64,000 bases of DNA from Oligoflexus sp. GTDB taxonomy: Bacteria > Bdellovibrionota_B > Oligoflexia > Oligoflexales > Oligoflexaceae. The stretch covers positions 1-64,000 of the forward strand of contig JACMOC010000043.1 in the NCBI GenBank assembly GCA_014378195.1, in the 5' to 3' direction. Positions 45,082 to 54,169 of the stretch are shown in pieces. The notes under the pieces were generated by a model. It was not told the DNA's origin. It was given only the letters and a program-made list of their open reading frames with translations, and ran no database searches. How positions within the stretch are numbered: position 1 is the first letter of the stretch; each line of letters starts with the position of its first letter. Both the position numbers and the translations under genes were made by a program.

Positions 45082-46536
45082 ATGCAGCCAGTTCTAGAAA
45101 CCTACAAGAATCCAGTGACTTCCTCACTCTTTGAGCAGCTTGCTCAACGGGTTGGTATCGATGGCTTTCATGAGTTTCAAAAACAAGCCATTGCGGCAGT
45201 GAGCCGGGGCCGGGATACGTTCCTCGTTGTGCCAACGGGAAGCGGCAAGAGTTTCTGCTACATTGTGCCCTCGCTTTTTCTCCCGGGACTCGTCCTGGTT
45301 GTTTCGCCTCTTATAGCTTTGATGCGTGACCAACAGAGGCAGCTTGAAAAACTCAATATTCCAAGCCTTTCGTTTGACAGTCATCTGAGCGCTGACGAGA
45401 AAAAAGCCGCCCTCCGAAAAATCACGAATGGCGATATCAAAGTTCTTTATATTTCTCCCGAGCGCCTCGCTTTAAACGGCTTTCGGGAGATGCTCAAAGA
45501 CATCAAGATTTCGCTTGTTGCGATCGACGAAGCCCATTGTGTCCAGCAATGGGGCCAGGGTTTCCGCCCTGAATACGCGAAACTCGGCACCTACTTGCAA
45601 GAGCTCGGTCCCTGCCCGAAGATGGCGCTGACCGCTACGGTAACGCCCCGCGAACGCCAGGAAGTCGTCAAAAGTCTCGGCATGAAAGATCCACAATTTA
45701 TTGCCTTGAGCAGTGTTCGTGAGAATCTGGAACTGAATATTTATCAATACCAAAACATGGATCTACAAAAGCAGAGCATCATCGATAACGTTGCTCGACG
45801 CACCGATCAGGGTATTATCTACGCTTCGACCCGTAAAAACGTTGAAGAGATTTATCGCAGTTTACACGCTCTCAAAGTGCCAGTCGCTCAGTATCATGGC
45901 GGTATGATGCCGGATCAGCGAAGCAAGGCGCAGCAGGATTTCATGCTGGGCAAAACACGCACGATGGTGGCAACGAAGGCTTTTGGTATGGGTATCAACT
46001 TGCCGAATATTCGATATGTCGTTCATGCTAATATGCCCTGTTCGATCGAGGCGTATACCCAGGAAATAGGCCGAGCCGGACGTGATGGTTATCATGCCGT
46101 TTGCGAACTCCATTATGGGCCACGGGATTATTTCCTGCAAAAGTTCATGATAGAAAAATCGTTTCCAAGCGAGAAAGATCTGCCGAAAATCTGGGCCTTT
46201 ATCGAAGAGAATTTTGCTGAAAAGCGTACCTATAAACAGTACAATTTCGTACAGCAACTTAGCATGCAGACCATGCTCCCGCTAGAAACGATACAGGCTG
46301 CCTTTGAATTTTTTGTCAAAGAGCAGGCTATTAAACTGGTTGAGACGATCGCCGAAGAAGACAATTATCTCTTTGAGACTTTAGTTGTCCAAGGCGATGA
46401 TTTCCCGGGACTCAATAAGCTTTTACAAGGTCTGCGCGAGCAGGTAGCATGGCGTTTTGAGAAGCTGAATGCGATGCATAAGCTGGTCAAGGGTACAAGG
46501 CCCCCTCGGCTTTCCATCGAGCAGTATTTTCAATAA
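45082..46536 (+). CDS. RecQ-family DNA helicase, short form
   Basis: A 484-residue RecQ-type 3'-5' helicase. Motifs: FQKQAIAAV (motif 0), VPTGSGKSFCY (Walker A), DEAHCVQQWGQGFRPEY (DEAH plus aromatic loop), LTATVT (III), TKAFGMGINLPNIR (V) and QEIGRAGRDGYHAVC (VI). Beyond the helicase core there are ~120 residues with a winged-helix-like part, but I see no zinc-binding cysteine cluster and no HRDC domain. E. coli RecQ is 609 residues. Short RecQ forms occur, but this one lacks several DNA-binding elements. It is divergent from lysC. Confidence 0.85.
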   Translation: MQPVLETYKNPVTSSLFEQLAQRVGIDGFHEFQKQAIAAVSRGRDTFLVVPTGSGKSFCYIVPSLFLPGLVLVVSPLIALMRDQQRQLEKLNIPSLSFDSHLSADEKKAALRKITNGDIKVLYISPERLALNGFREMLKDIKISLVAIDEAHCVQQWGQGFRPEYAKLGTYLQELGPCPKMALTATVTPRERQEVVKSLGMKDPQFIALSSVRENLELNIYQYQNMDLQKQSIIDNVARRTDQGIIYASTRKNVEEIYRSLHALKVPVAQYHGGMMPDQRSKAQQDFMLGKTRTMVATKAFGMGINLPNIRYVVHANMPCSIEAYTQEIGRAGRDGYHAVCELHYGPRDYFLQKFMIEKSFPSEKDLPKIWAFIEENFAEKRTYKQYNFVQQLSMQTMLPLETIQAAFEFFVKEQAIKLVETIAEEDNYLFETLVVQGDDFPGLNKLLQGLREQVAWRFEKLNAMHKLVKGTRPPRLSIEQYFQ

Positions 46537-46579
46537 AAACGATAATGCTTTTCCGCCTGTAGGCTAGAGGGCTCAAGCG

Positions 46580-47359
46580 ATGCGTGTGCATATTTTAGGA
46601 TCAGGAACTTCTTCCGGCGTTCCCGTAATTGGCTGCCACTGTAAAGTCTGCATGAGCAAAGATCCTAAAAATCACCGGACGCGCGCGTCTATAGCACTCG
46701 TCCATGACGGCCAGACACTTCTCGTGGATACGGCACCTGAGATGCGTCTACAGGTCCTTAGGGCCGGCATCGATGCGATCGATGGATTGCTTTATACCCA
46801 CATGCATGCCGATCACACCGCAGGTTTTGATGATTTGCGGGGCTTTTATTTCAAATCGCGCACGGCGCTCAACGCCTATCTTTTGCCCGAATATGCGCCT
46901 GATCTGAAAGCGCGTTTTCGTTATGCCTTCGAAGACACCGGTTACTATGGTGTAACGCCTCAAGTTACGCTCCACTCCATTCCTGACGCGCCTTTTACTA
47001 TAGCCGGATTTCCTATCGATCCGGTCCGGCTTGTTCACGGCAATGTCCCAAGTTGCGGCTTTCGTGTAGGTCGCTTTGCTTACGTCACCGACTTCAAAAA
47101 CTTCCCCACAGCTAAAATTGCGGAGTGGAGGGGTAAAATTGACGTTATGGTGGCCAGTGGTATTCACTTTGGGACGCATCCTACCCATTCAGTTATTCCA
47201 GAGACCTTACAACTGTTCGATGACCTGGGTGTAAAAAGAGGTATAATCTCGCACCTGGCTCACGATGTCGATTATGTCGAACATGCTGCGTTGCTCCCAG
47301 ATTTCGCGGAGTATTCGTTTGATGGAATGACGATTGACCTTGAGGCCTTCGTATCGTAA
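46580..47359 (+). CDS. MBL-fold metallohydrolase (PhnP-like phosphodiesterase family)
   Basis: A 259-residue metallo-beta-lactamase-fold enzyme. It shows GSGTSSGVPVIGCHCKVC with a cysteine pair (PhnP-like zinc site) and THMHADHTAG (the metal-binding HxHxDH), then VASGIHFGTHPTHS. Related PhnP cleaves 5-phosphoribosyl 1,2-cyclic phosphate, while others act on cyclic nucleotides or tRNA ends, so the substrate is uncertain. No phosphonate genes are near. The start is close to the end of recQ (43 bases), so they may be co-transcribed. Confidence 0.85.
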   Translation: MRVHILGSGTSSGVPVIGCHCKVCMSKDPKNHRTRASIALVHDGQTLLVDTAPEMRLQVLRAGIDAIDGLLYTHMHADHTAGFDDLRGFYFKSRTALNAYLLPEYAPDLKARFRYAFEDTGYYGVTPQVTLHSIPDAPFTIAGFPIDPVRLVHGNVPSCGFRVGRFAYVTDFKNFPTAKIAEWRGKIDVMVASGIHFGTHPTHSVIPETLQLFDDLGVKRGIISHLAHDVDYVEHAALLPDFAEYSFDGMTIDLEAFVS

Positions 47360-47437
47360 GAAATCGCGGTAATTGCTTAATGAAAAGCGAAACCTTTCCG
47401 AGCGATTCCTTCCATCAACGCTGAAAAGGATGCATCC

Positions 47438-48544
47438 ATGATCATCGGTGTCCCTAAAGAAATTAAGAACCGTGAAAACCGTGTCGCTATCGTTCCGGGC
47501 GGCGTAAAGATGTTAGTTGACGCTGGCCACAAGGTTCTCGTCGAGCGATCAGCCGGCGTTGGTGCCGGTATCCCAGACGAAAAGTTTAGTGCTGCCGGTG
47601 CGCAAATCATCGATAAAGCCGCTGATGTTTGGGGCGCAGCGGACATGATCATCAAGGTCAAAGAGCCTGTTCAGGCGGAATTCCCCCTCTTGAAAAAAGG
47701 CCAAATTCTCTATACTTATCTACACTTAGCGGCAGCGCAAGAACTCGGTCACGAGCTCGTAAAACGCGGTGTGAGCGCAATTGCATACGAAACGATTCAG
47801 CTTCCTAACGGCTCACTCCCTCTGCTTACACCAATGAGTGAAGTAGCCGGTCGCGTTTCCGTTCAAGTCGGCGCTCAGTGTCTCCAAAAGCACCGCGGCG
47901 GCAAGGGTATTCTCCTTGGCGGCGTCCCAGGTGTTCGTCGCGGTCGCGTCGCGATCGTCGGTGGCGGTGTTGTCGGTATCAATGCCGCAAAAATGGCGAT
48001 TGGTCTTGGCGCACGGGTAACTATACTTGACGTTAATGCGGCTCGTTTGGCTTATCTTGATGATATCTTCGGCAACGATGCTGATACTTTGATGTCCACT
48101 CCGGAAAACATCGCTAACGCAGTTGCTGAATCGGACCTCGTTGTTGGTGCGGTTTTGATCGCCGGTGCGAAGGCTCCTTGCCTCGTAAATCGTGAGATGG
48201 TGAAATCGATGAGTCCAGGCTCCGTGATCGTCGATGTTGCGATCGACCAAGGCGGTTGCATCGAAACTATCCGTCCTACGACGCATGACGATCCGGTTTA
48301 TACCGAAGAAGGCGTAATCCACTACGGTGTTACCAATATCCCGGGCGACGTTCCTATGACATCGACCTACGCTTTGACCAACGTAACTCTTCGTTATGCT
48401 ATGGACCTCGCGAACAAAGGCCTCGAAAAAGCTTTGAAAGAATCCGAAGCTCTTCGTCTTGGCCTCAACGTCTACCAGGGTCAGGTTACTCATTCAGCGG
48501 TAGCTGAAGCGATGAACAAGTCCTACGTTTCCATGAATTTCTAA
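47438..48544 (+). CDS. ald: Alanine dehydrogenase
   Basis: A 368-residue NAD-dependent alanine dehydrogenase that interconverts L-alanine and pyruvate plus ammonia. It begins with the classic [20 protein letters not shown] and carries the substrate-binding [13 protein letters not shown] and [10 protein letters not shown]. The Rossmann site is [31 protein letters not shown] is the family's catalytic-region motif. The length is standard. It has its own terminator, so it is expressed as a unit. Confidence 0.95.
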   Translation: MIIGVPKEIKNRENRVAIVPGGVKMLVDAGHKVLVERSAGVGAGIPDEKFSAAGAQIIDKAADVWGAADMIIKVKEPVQAEFPLLKKGQILYTYLHLAAAQELGHELVKRGVSAIAYETIQLPNGSLPLLTPMSEVAGRVSVQVGAQCLQKHRGGKGILLGGVPGVRRGRVAIVGGGVVGINAAKMAIGLGARVTILDVNAARLAYLDDIFGNDADTLMSTPENIANAVAESDLVVGAVLIAGAKAPCLVNREMVKSMSPGSVIVDVAIDQGGCIETIRPTTHDDPVYTEEGVIHYGVTNIPGDVPMTSTYALTNVTLRYAMDLANKGLEKALKESEALRLGLNVYQGQVTHSAVAEAMNKSYVSMNF

Positions 48545-48555
48545 GACTTTACGTT

Positions 48556-48596
48556 GGCCACCCACGCTATCAAAGGCGTGGGGGCCTTTTCTTTTT
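48556..48596 (+). terminator. Intrinsic terminator of ald
   Basis: CCCACGC/GCGTGGG (48561-48567 and 48576-48582) with an outer GGCC/GGCC pair, then T-rich sequence. Confidence 0.85.
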
Positions 48597-48608
48597 GGTG
48601 ACACGTCC

Positions 48609-49472
48609 ATGAGCAACACATATCGCCTTATCGATAGCGGCAACTTCGAAAAACTCGAGCAGGTTGGGCCCTATCGTATCATCCGACCTTCCCCCCAAGC
48701 CGTGTGGAAACCCGGACAACAAAAACTCTGGGGTAAAGTCGATGCTCACTTCCGGCGATTTGCAGGGGGCGATGGCAAGTGGACAATTGAGAGCCCAGCT
48801 ATGAAAAAGCCTTGGGTTATTGAATACGGCGGCCTCAATCTTCAAATTGAAATCACCGATTTCGGCCACCTCGGGCTTTTTCCCGAGCAACGCATGAACT
48901 GGCAACGAATCCGCAATCTGTGTTCAGACGGAACTCGTGACGACGAAGAATTCCATGTCCTCAACCTCTTTGCTTATACGGGCGGATCCAGTCTCGCCGC
49001 AGCTCAAGGCGGAGCGACGGTTGCTCATGTGGATGCTTCCAAAACCAGCGTTGCCTGGGCACGCCTCAACGCGGATGTCAATAATCTCACGCAGGCCCCT
49101 ATTCGCTGGCTAACGGATGACGTGCAGAAGTTCGTTGCGCGCGAAATTCGCCGCAACCGCCTCTACAAAGGCATCATTCTCGATCCTCCGAGTTTCGGTC
49201 GCGGGACCAATGGCGAAACGTGGAAAATCGAAGAACATTTGATCGAACTGCTTGATGCTCTCAAGGGAATCCTTCATCCTGACTTTAGCTTTTTCCTTTT
49301 AAGCTCACATTCAACCGGTTACACGCCCATTGCTATGCAGAACCTTTTAGGCTCTCTGCTCAAGGGCGTGAAAGGCCGCTTCATCGCGGAAGAGATGCTG
49401 GTCGATGAAGAAGGCACGGGCCGCTCTTTGCCAAGCGGTGCTTCGACTTGGTTCGTACGGGATCAAATATGA
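48609..49472 (+). CDS. Class I SAM-dependent RNA methyltransferase (RlmI-like)
   Basis: A 287-residue SAM methyltransferase resembling the RlmI/YccW group that makes m5C in 23S rRNA, but without the N-terminal PUA domain. It shows LNLFAYTGGSSLAAAQGGA (SAM motif I), VDASKTSVAWARLNA, and the catalytic-site GIILDPPSFGRG (DPPxF). The C-terminus (LPSGASTWFVRDQI) is family-like. The next gene starts within its stop (ATGA overlap), linking two RNA-modifying enzymes. Confidence 0.8.
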   Translation: MSNTYRLIDSGNFEKLEQVGPYRIIRPSPQAVWKPGQQKLWGKVDAHFRRFAGGDGKWTIESPAMKKPWVIEYGGLNLQIEITDFGHLGLFPEQRMNWQRIRNLCSDGTRDDEEFHVLNLFAYTGGSSLAAAQGGATVAHVDASKTSVAWARLNADVNNLTQAPIRWLTDDVQKFVAREIRRNRLYKGIILDPPSFGRGTNGETWKIEEHLIELLDALKGILHPDFSFFLLSSHSTGYTPIAMQNLLGSLLKGVKGRFIAEEMLVDEEGTGRSLPSGASTWFVRDQI

Positions 49473-50248
49473 TCGATATCAGTAGTCCACAGAATCCCAA
49501 GATCAAAGAGCTTGTCGCGCTGCGTGAAAGCCGCGAACGTCGTAAACAAGATGTGTTTGTTGTTGAAGGCGCGCGCGAGATCGAGCGGGCATTGAAAGCA
49601 GGGTATACCTGCCGGACCTTATACGTTGAAGAGAATCTTCTCAGTGATGCCTCCCACGATCTGGTCAAGCGTATACCAGCCTCGTCTCAGTACAGCGTCT
49701 CGAAAGAAGCCTATGCGAAGGCTGCTGTTCGTGAAGGCTCGGACGGTGTCTTGGCTGTAATGGATATCAAGGCCCATACCTTTGCCGATATCAAACCGCG
49801 TGGCAAACCTCTGCTTCTCGTTCTGGAAAACCTCGAGAAGCCCGGAAATTTTGGTGCATTGGCTCGTAGCGCCGATGGCGTTGGTGTTGATGCTATCGTG
49901 ATCCTGGATCCTAAAGCCGATCTCTATAATCCTCACGCAATTCGAGCCAGCGTCGGTGCACTCTTCAGCCAACCGCTAATTGCGACGTCGCATGACGAGT
50001 TTTTTGCATACTGCAAAGGACAGGCTATCACGATAGTCGCAGCCAGTCCGCACGCCGCGAAATTCCACTATCAAGCCGATCTTAAAGGCCCCGTGGCTCT
50101 CGTCTTAGGTTCAGAAGCCTGGGGATTATCCGGAGCCTGGAAATCGTCGGAACTCGTTAAAATTCCTATGAACGGACTCGCAGACTCCCTCAATGTTTCC
50201 GTTGCCGGCGCAGTCATCATGTATGAAGCTTTACGTCAACGGTCCTGA
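49469..50248 (+). CDS. SpoU/TrmH-family RNA 2'-O-methyltransferase
   Basis: 259 residues from ATG 49469, which overlaps the upstream stop by four bases. It has the N-terminal substrate-binding domain (QDVFVVEGAREIERAL) and the trefoil-knot SPOUT core: LVLENLEKPGNFGALARSAD, IRASVGALFSQPL, VALVLGSEAWGLSGAW and IPMNGLADSLNVSVAGAVIMY. These proteins methylate the ribose 2'-hydroxyl of tRNA or 23S rRNA. The exact target is not readable from sequence. It is coupled to the preceding methyltransferase. Confidence 0.88.
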   Translation: MIDISSPQNPKIKELVALRESRERRKQDVFVVEGAREIERALKAGYTCRTLYVEENLLSDASHDLVKRIPASSQYSVSKEAYAKAAVREGSDGVLAVMDIKAHTFADIKPRGKPLLLVLENLEKPGNFGALARSADGVGVDAIVILDPKADLYNPHAIRASVGALFSQPLIATSHDEFFAYCKGQAITIVAASPHAAKFHYQADLKGPVALVLGSEAWGLSGAWKSSELVKIPMNGLADSLNVSVAGAVIMYEALRQRS

Positions 50249-50261
50249 GCTTCCGCCTTAG

Positions 50262-50390
50262 ACTCACTGCCCCACACCAATCTATACCTTCAGCCAGCTA
50301 ACCAACGGTAGGCGTGAGGGCATTTTTCCGTTCGCGATCGATCTCACAACTTTTACAGGTGCGACTCGGGAAGACTTCGTGGCATTCCAG
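50262..50390 (+). pseudogene. Possible 5' remnant of the ART-like gene, ending at in-frame TGA
   Basis: The same frame as the ART-like gene is open from 50262 to a TGA at 50391-50393 and encodes a plausible stretch (GIFPFAIDLTTFTGATREDF). No ribosome binding site or start is evident. It could be the N-terminal part of the ART gene split by a nonsense codon, or chance. I have low confidence in this piece. Confidence 0.3.
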
Positions 50391-50432
50391 TGAAAAATCG
50401 GTCTATTAATTTACCTGAACCTTGCAGAGGGC

Positions 50433-51089
50433 ATGCAGGCAAACGGTACGTTTCAGCCAGGCCATCTGGATATTCACGAAAAAGTTGCTCTCCGTTGGTA
50501 TACGACAAATCAGTTTGCTACCATGAATTTGCCTCTCAGGTCGCAGGATGCAGCTCGCCTTACCGAATACGAGGCCACGATCAAGCTGTTGGCTTCAGCT
50601 ATCAATAAGATACCTGCAAAATCATGCACCGTTCTTCGGGGAACCCACCTAAGACCAGCCGTGCTAACGGCAATCCTAGCAAAAAACGATTTTATCGATT
50701 TGGCTTTCCTGAGCACTACGTCCGCCACTTCCTTGCCTGTGGCCTTTACCCAGGGCAACGCAACTTTTCATATTACCTCCAAGCGATGCCGCGACATATC
50801 CTGGGCCTCAGAGATTCCTACAGAGAAAGAGATTCGGTCCCCCCCCGGGTCTGAATTCCAGGTCGTTGACGTCAAAACAAAAGGTGCAGGCGAGAGTGCT
50901 TACTACGATATTTTTCTCGTTCATAAAACGACCCGTGACATAGGGAATGAGGCAACGGCCGGACCTGCGTCTTTGAGAGCGGTAAAAGGTATTGTGAAGC
51001 TGACCCTTGGCACCGCCAAAGGTCAAAGTGCTCCCTTAACCCCAGCGGAAAGAAGGCCGACAAAAAAGCTACCAAGCTCATGGGCCTGA
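50433..51089 (+). CDS. ADP-ribosyltransferase (ART, R-S-E class) domain protein, probably degraded
   Basis: 218 residues reading as a mono-ADP-ribosyltransferase domain. The opening helix ALRWYTTNQFATMNLPLR fits the usual YT..Y..IN..LR pattern. The R-S-E signature is in order: Arg 69 (TVLRG), STS-like FLSTTSA (94-97), and an ExE pair Glu 131/Glu 133 in TEKEIRSPPGSEF. ExE with STS is the arginine-modifying ART group, which includes bacterial toxins. The basic C-terminal tail differs from an apparent continuation in another frame (next entry). Start quality is poor: AGAGG is only two or three bases before ATG 50433. No partner or immunity gene is seen. A native product may need repair of an upstream stop and a frameshift. 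Confidence 0.65.
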   Translation: MQANGTFQPGHLDIHEKVALRWYTTNQFATMNLPLRSQDAARLTEYEATIKLLASAINKIPAKSCTVLRGTHLRPAVLTAILAKNDFIDLAFLSTTSATSLPVAFTQGNATFHITSKRCRDISWASEIPTEKEIRSPPGSEFQVVDVKTKGAGESAYYDIFLVHKTTRDIGNEATAGPASLRAVKGIVKLTLGTAKGQSAPLTPAERRPTKKLPSSWA

Positions 51090-51175
51090 CGAGTGAATCG
51101 AGGGAAAAGGAAGACGTCGAGATCGAGCCGGTAGACAGTGATATCCCTCGGGACGAAGGTCAAATATTCGAATGA
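51035..51175 (+). pseudogene. Out-of-frame 3' continuation of the ART-like gene
   Basis: From about 51035 the +2 frame reads LNPSGKKADKKATKLMG and then an acidic tail (EKEDVEIEPVDSDIPRDEG) to TGA at 51173-51175. The ART frame over the same bases becomes a basic tail ending at 51089. A single-base change in the CCC/CCCC runs at 51033-51043 would join them. This looks like a frameshift or a sequencing indel in a former longer gene. Confidence 0.4.
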
Positions 51176-51245
51176 GATTGTCTGCTCCTATTGCTGTATT
51201 GGAGCTTCTTTTGAAGCCGTTATCGTCGAATAGTTTTTAAAACGA

Positions 51246-51281
51246 AAAAAGCCGGCTCCTCCAAAAGAGGGCCGGCTTTTT
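51246..51281. terminator. Bidirectional intrinsic terminator
   Basis: AAAAAGCCGGC/GCCGGCTTTTT (51246-51256 and 51271-51281), perfectly symmetric, between the ART region and the minus-strand RlmL-like gene. Confidence 0.85.
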
Positions 51282-51294
51282 TATCGGGCGAAAA

Positions 51295-52518
51295 TCAAAT
51301 GTCCGCAGACGGAGAAGAATCCTTTACATCGGAGCGCACTGGCTCCGGATTTTCTGCGCTGTATTTCTTGCCTTGATAAAGATCAAAAATCAAGAGGCGG
51401 CAGGCAATCCCACCGTTATCGACGGGAATTTTGCGTTTAGGTCTAAGGCCAATATATTTGTAAGGCGTGTCAGCGCCTACAAGTATGGCTGCTTTCCAAC
51501 CCGCATATTTTTGTTTGAGGGTGTCACCGACTTTTTTGTAAAACTCGATCATGTGTTCTTCATCGGACTGCCCAATACGTTCGCCGTAAGGGAAGTTCGA
51601 GATGAGGATGCCTGTCTCAGCAGGGGCTTCGACGTTAAAGAAAGAGCCTCGGTAGAAGTTGATATATTTCTCAACGCGTGCCCGTAGAGCGTTTTCACGC
51701 GAAGCATCAACATATTGTTGCTCAATATCGCTCGCGAAGATTTTGCCAAGAGGCGCTTCGCGTTTAGCCATACGAGCTTCCTCCTGTACGCGACGCCAGA
51801 GCTGAGAGTCAAAGGTGGCGAAATTCTCAAAAGCGAAATCGCCCTTACGACGGTGAATAAGCGCTGCTTTATTGAGTGACATGAAGCTCGCTTCGATCGC
51901 GATCGTTCCGCTGCCGCACATAGGGTCGTAGAAGTTCTGGGTGCCGTCATAGCCGGCAAGGTAAAGCAGGGCCGCAGCCATGTTTTCTTTGAGAGGAGCC
52001 GGGTGATTTTCCATCCGGTATCCGCGTTTGTGCATGGATTTACCAGTAGAATCAAGACTCAAGGTAAGTTCGCCGCCGTGCAAATGGGCAACGACCTTGA
52101 TTTTAGGCTCCTTGAGGTTTACCTTGGGGACCGGCAGCTCCTTGTGGCGATAAAAATCCTCAAGGCCCATACGGACGGCCTTGCTGATGTCAGTCGCCGA
52201 TGGTGCATTTGGACCGCGGTCGCCCGCAACGCCTTCTACAAGATAAGTTGTATCGTCACGGAAATAGTCGTTCCATTTGATTTTGCGCGCTTGGTTCGTG
52301 ATTACAGCTAGGCTGGATCCCGAAGCTTTTTTAAGCACTTGCAGCAATCGTGAGGGTGTTTGCAGCTTGAGGTGAAGGCGGTAGGCCAGCTCTTGATCGG
52401 CGTCGAAAGAGACGGCTTTATAGCCTGGTTTCACGTTTTCAGCGCCGTTGATTTCAAGCTCCTTCGCGACGGCATCGACTGCGTCCTCGGAACAAATGGC
52501 AATGAAATTTAAGTGCAC
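51295..52518 (-). CDS. THUMP-domain RNA methyltransferase, RlmL-N-terminal-like
   Basis: 407 residues: an N-terminal ferredoxin/THUMP region (about 1-165) and a class I methyltransferase domain with DPMCGSGTIAIEA (198-210). It resembles the RlmL part that makes m2G2445 in 23S rRNA. The catalytic NPPY loop reads NFPYGERI (308-315) instead, with Phe at the second position. The family usually has NPPY, though variants at this site occur. The C-terminus after ~370 is acidic and low complexity. It is a separate transcription unit with the terminator behind it. Confidence 0.82.
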   Translation of the reverse strand: MHLNFIAICSEDAVDAVAKELEINGAENVKPGYKAVSFDADQELAYRLHLKLQTPSRLLQVLKKASGSSLAVITNQARKIKWNDYFRDDTTYLVEGVAGDRGPNAPSATDISKAVRMGLEDFYRHKELPVPKVNLKEPKIKVVAHLHGGELTLSLDSTGKSMHKRGYRMENHPAPLKENMAAALLYLAGYDGTQNFYDPMCGSGTIAIEASFMSLNKAALIHRRKGDFAFENFATFDSQLWRRVQEEARMAKREAPLGKIFASDIEQQYVDASRENALRARVEKYINFYRGSFFNVEAPAETGILISNFPYGERIGQSDEEHMIEFYKKVGDTLKQKYAGWKAAILVGADTPYKYIGLRPKRKIPVDNGGIACRLLIFDLYQGKKYSAENPEPVRSDVKDSSPSADI

Positions 52519-52670
52519 AGTGAAGTCCTTTCTCGGGCGCTTGATTCTAGTTGTAGGACTGGCTTCAGTCTGGCAAAAACTAGGGTCATTCTAGGATGAT
52601 TTACTCAATGCGCGGATTCGTGTATCTCTTTAGCCTCGACACCTGAGGATCTAATATAAAGGATTGGCTT

Positions 52671-53207
52671 ATGGCAGATATGAAACAGCAAGTCAAAGAA
52701 ATCGAGAAAACCATCGATTTTACTAAGACGAAATATGAAGTAGACCTCGATACTTCGCTTGGTTTGATCAAGCTTGAACTCTTTCCCGAGCAAGCTCCAG
52801 GTCACGTTAAGAACATTATCTCATTGGCAAAAGCGGGTTTTTATAACGACGTCGTATTCCACCGCATCATCAAAGGCTTCATGATTCAGGGAGGTTGCCC
52901 GCAAGGCACAGGTACCGGTGGTCCTGGCTATCATATCCCTGCGGAATTTAACAATATTCCTCACGAACCAGGCGTTCTTTCGATGGCGCGCACGAGCGAT
53001 CCAAACTCGGCTGGCTCACAGTTCTTCCTTTGCCTTGAACGTGTTCCTTACCTCGATGGTCAGTACACGGTTTTTGGCAAAACTATGGACAAAGAGAGTC
53101 TGGACGTCGTCAAGAAGATCGGCGAAGTAAGAACTGGCCCTCAGGATAGACCCGTAGAACCAGTAGTGATCAAGACTGCTACTGTTAAAGAAACTTCACT
53201 CAACTGA
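52671..53207 (+). CDS. Cyclophilin-type peptidyl-prolyl isomerase
   Basis: 178 residues without a signal peptide, so it is cytoplasmic. Cyclophilin core motifs are FHRIIKGFMIQGGCPQGTG (with the catalytic Arg), GVLSMAR, SAGSQFFLCL and LDGQYTVFGK. It catalyses proline isomerisation during folding. The family's tryptophan that contacts cyclosporin is absent here (YLDGQY at that region), as in many bacterial forms. Its 3' end overlaps the convergent membrane-protein gene by 12 bases. Confidence 0.93.
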   Translation: MADMKQQVKEIEKTIDFTKTKYEVDLDTSLGLIKLELFPEQAPGHVKNIISLAKAGFYNDVVFHRIIKGFMIQGGCPQGTGTGGPGYHIPAEFNNIPHEPGVLSMARTSDPNSAGSQFFLCLERVPYLDGQYTVFGKTMDKESLDVVKKIGEVRTGPQDRPVEPVVIKTATVKETSLN

Positions 53208-53597
53208 GTTGATAACTGGCGTGTCGGTTTGCATACCTGGTTTGAAATGACCCAGGTACGCAGCTGTTAACCCCAAAAGTAAAACTAGTATCCAGATTGG
53301 GCCTGCAAGATTTCTCTTGCGGGCTGCGATCGCTCCTACTCCGCCAAGAGCTACCCATACGAGCAGTTTTCCAATGACCCAAGGCTGACTAAAGCCAAGG
53401 TGAAGCTTCGCGATCATGCCAAAACCAGCTACGAGGACAAGCAAAAGACCGATGCCATGAAACATGGCTATCCACTTGCGGCCAGGTAACTGCCTTGCGT
53501 CGCCGCCATTCAAAGATTGAATGATCTGGCCTCCTAGAGCCGAAAAGACCATGAATATGCCGAAAAAATGCACCATTTTATAAAAATCAGAAGACAT
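53196..53597 (-). CDS. Small integral membrane protein
   Basis: About 133 residues from ATG 53597 (CGGAG 9 bases upstream). Four hydrophobic segments are visible: VHFFGIFMVFSALGG, FHGIGLLLVLVAGFGMI, WVIGKLLVWVALGGVGAI and PIWILVLLLGLTAAYLG. This is an integral inner-membrane protein of unknown function. A His and charged loop residues lie between segments. The arrangement resembles small DUF-type membrane proteins, but I cannot name one. Confidence 0.7.
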   Translation of the reverse strand: MSSDFYKMVHFFGIFMVFSALGGQIIQSLNGGDARQLPGRKWIAMFHGIGLLLVLVAGFGMIAKLHLGFSQPWVIGKLLVWVALGGVGAIAARKRNLAGPIWILVLLLGLTAAYLGHFKPGMQTDTPVINSVE

Positions 53598-53678
53598 AGT
53601 TGAAACTCCGCACTGACTGACGGTTGACATGAAGTTCGTGAAAATTACCGAAAATCCACCCTGAACGCCAGCGAGGTC

Positions 53679-54167
53679 TCAAGGGTCAGAGGGAGATAGG
53701 GATGTTTTGACGCGTTTTTTCTGAAAAAATCGGCTCAAAAGGCGAGAGCTTTCTGCTCCCAGGAGGCCCGGCACCACTTCATACCTATGGTTGAGGCGGG
53801 CATCTTCGTTTAGTTGGTAGAGGCTACCCAAGGCTCCGCCTTTTGGGTCCTTCGCGCCATAAACGACACGAGGCATGCGCGCTTGATAAATAACGCCTGC
53901 ACACATCAAGCAGGGCTCTAGAGTGACATAGAGGGTGCAATTTTGAAGACGCCAGGCGTTTAGGAATCGTGACGCCTCTTCGATCGCCAGAAGTTCGGCA
54001 TGTGCATAGGCCTGTTTGATAGATTCGCGAAGATTTATTCCGGTGCTGATCATACGACCTTCATGAACTATAAGAGCACCAACAGGAACTTCCTTTTGCA
54101 AAGCCGCTGCTTCCGCAAGAGAAAGGGCATAACGCATCCAAAACGTATCGATATCTGTTTGGTCCAT
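53679..54167 (-). CDS. tadA: tRNA-specific adenosine-34 deaminase
   Basis: A 162-residue zinc deaminase that turns A34 to inosine in tRNA-Arg. The active site shows AHAELLAIEEA (the zinc His and catalytic Glu) and EPCLMCAGVI (the two Cys ligands). VPVGALIV and GAKDPKGGALGSL match TadA. It starts near the end of the Xer-like gene: the stop of the latter at 54170 is two bases upstream of this ATG, so they are likely co-expressed. Confidence 0.94.
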   Translation of the reverse strand: MDQTDIDTFWMRYALSLAEAAALQKEVPVGALIVHEGRMISTGINLRESIKQAYAHAELLAIEEASRFLNAWRLQNCTLYVTLEPCLMCAGVIYQARMPRVVYGAKDPKGGALGSLYQLNEDARLNHRYEVVPGLLGAESSRLLSRFFQKKRVKTSLSPSDP

Positions 54168-54169
54168 GG

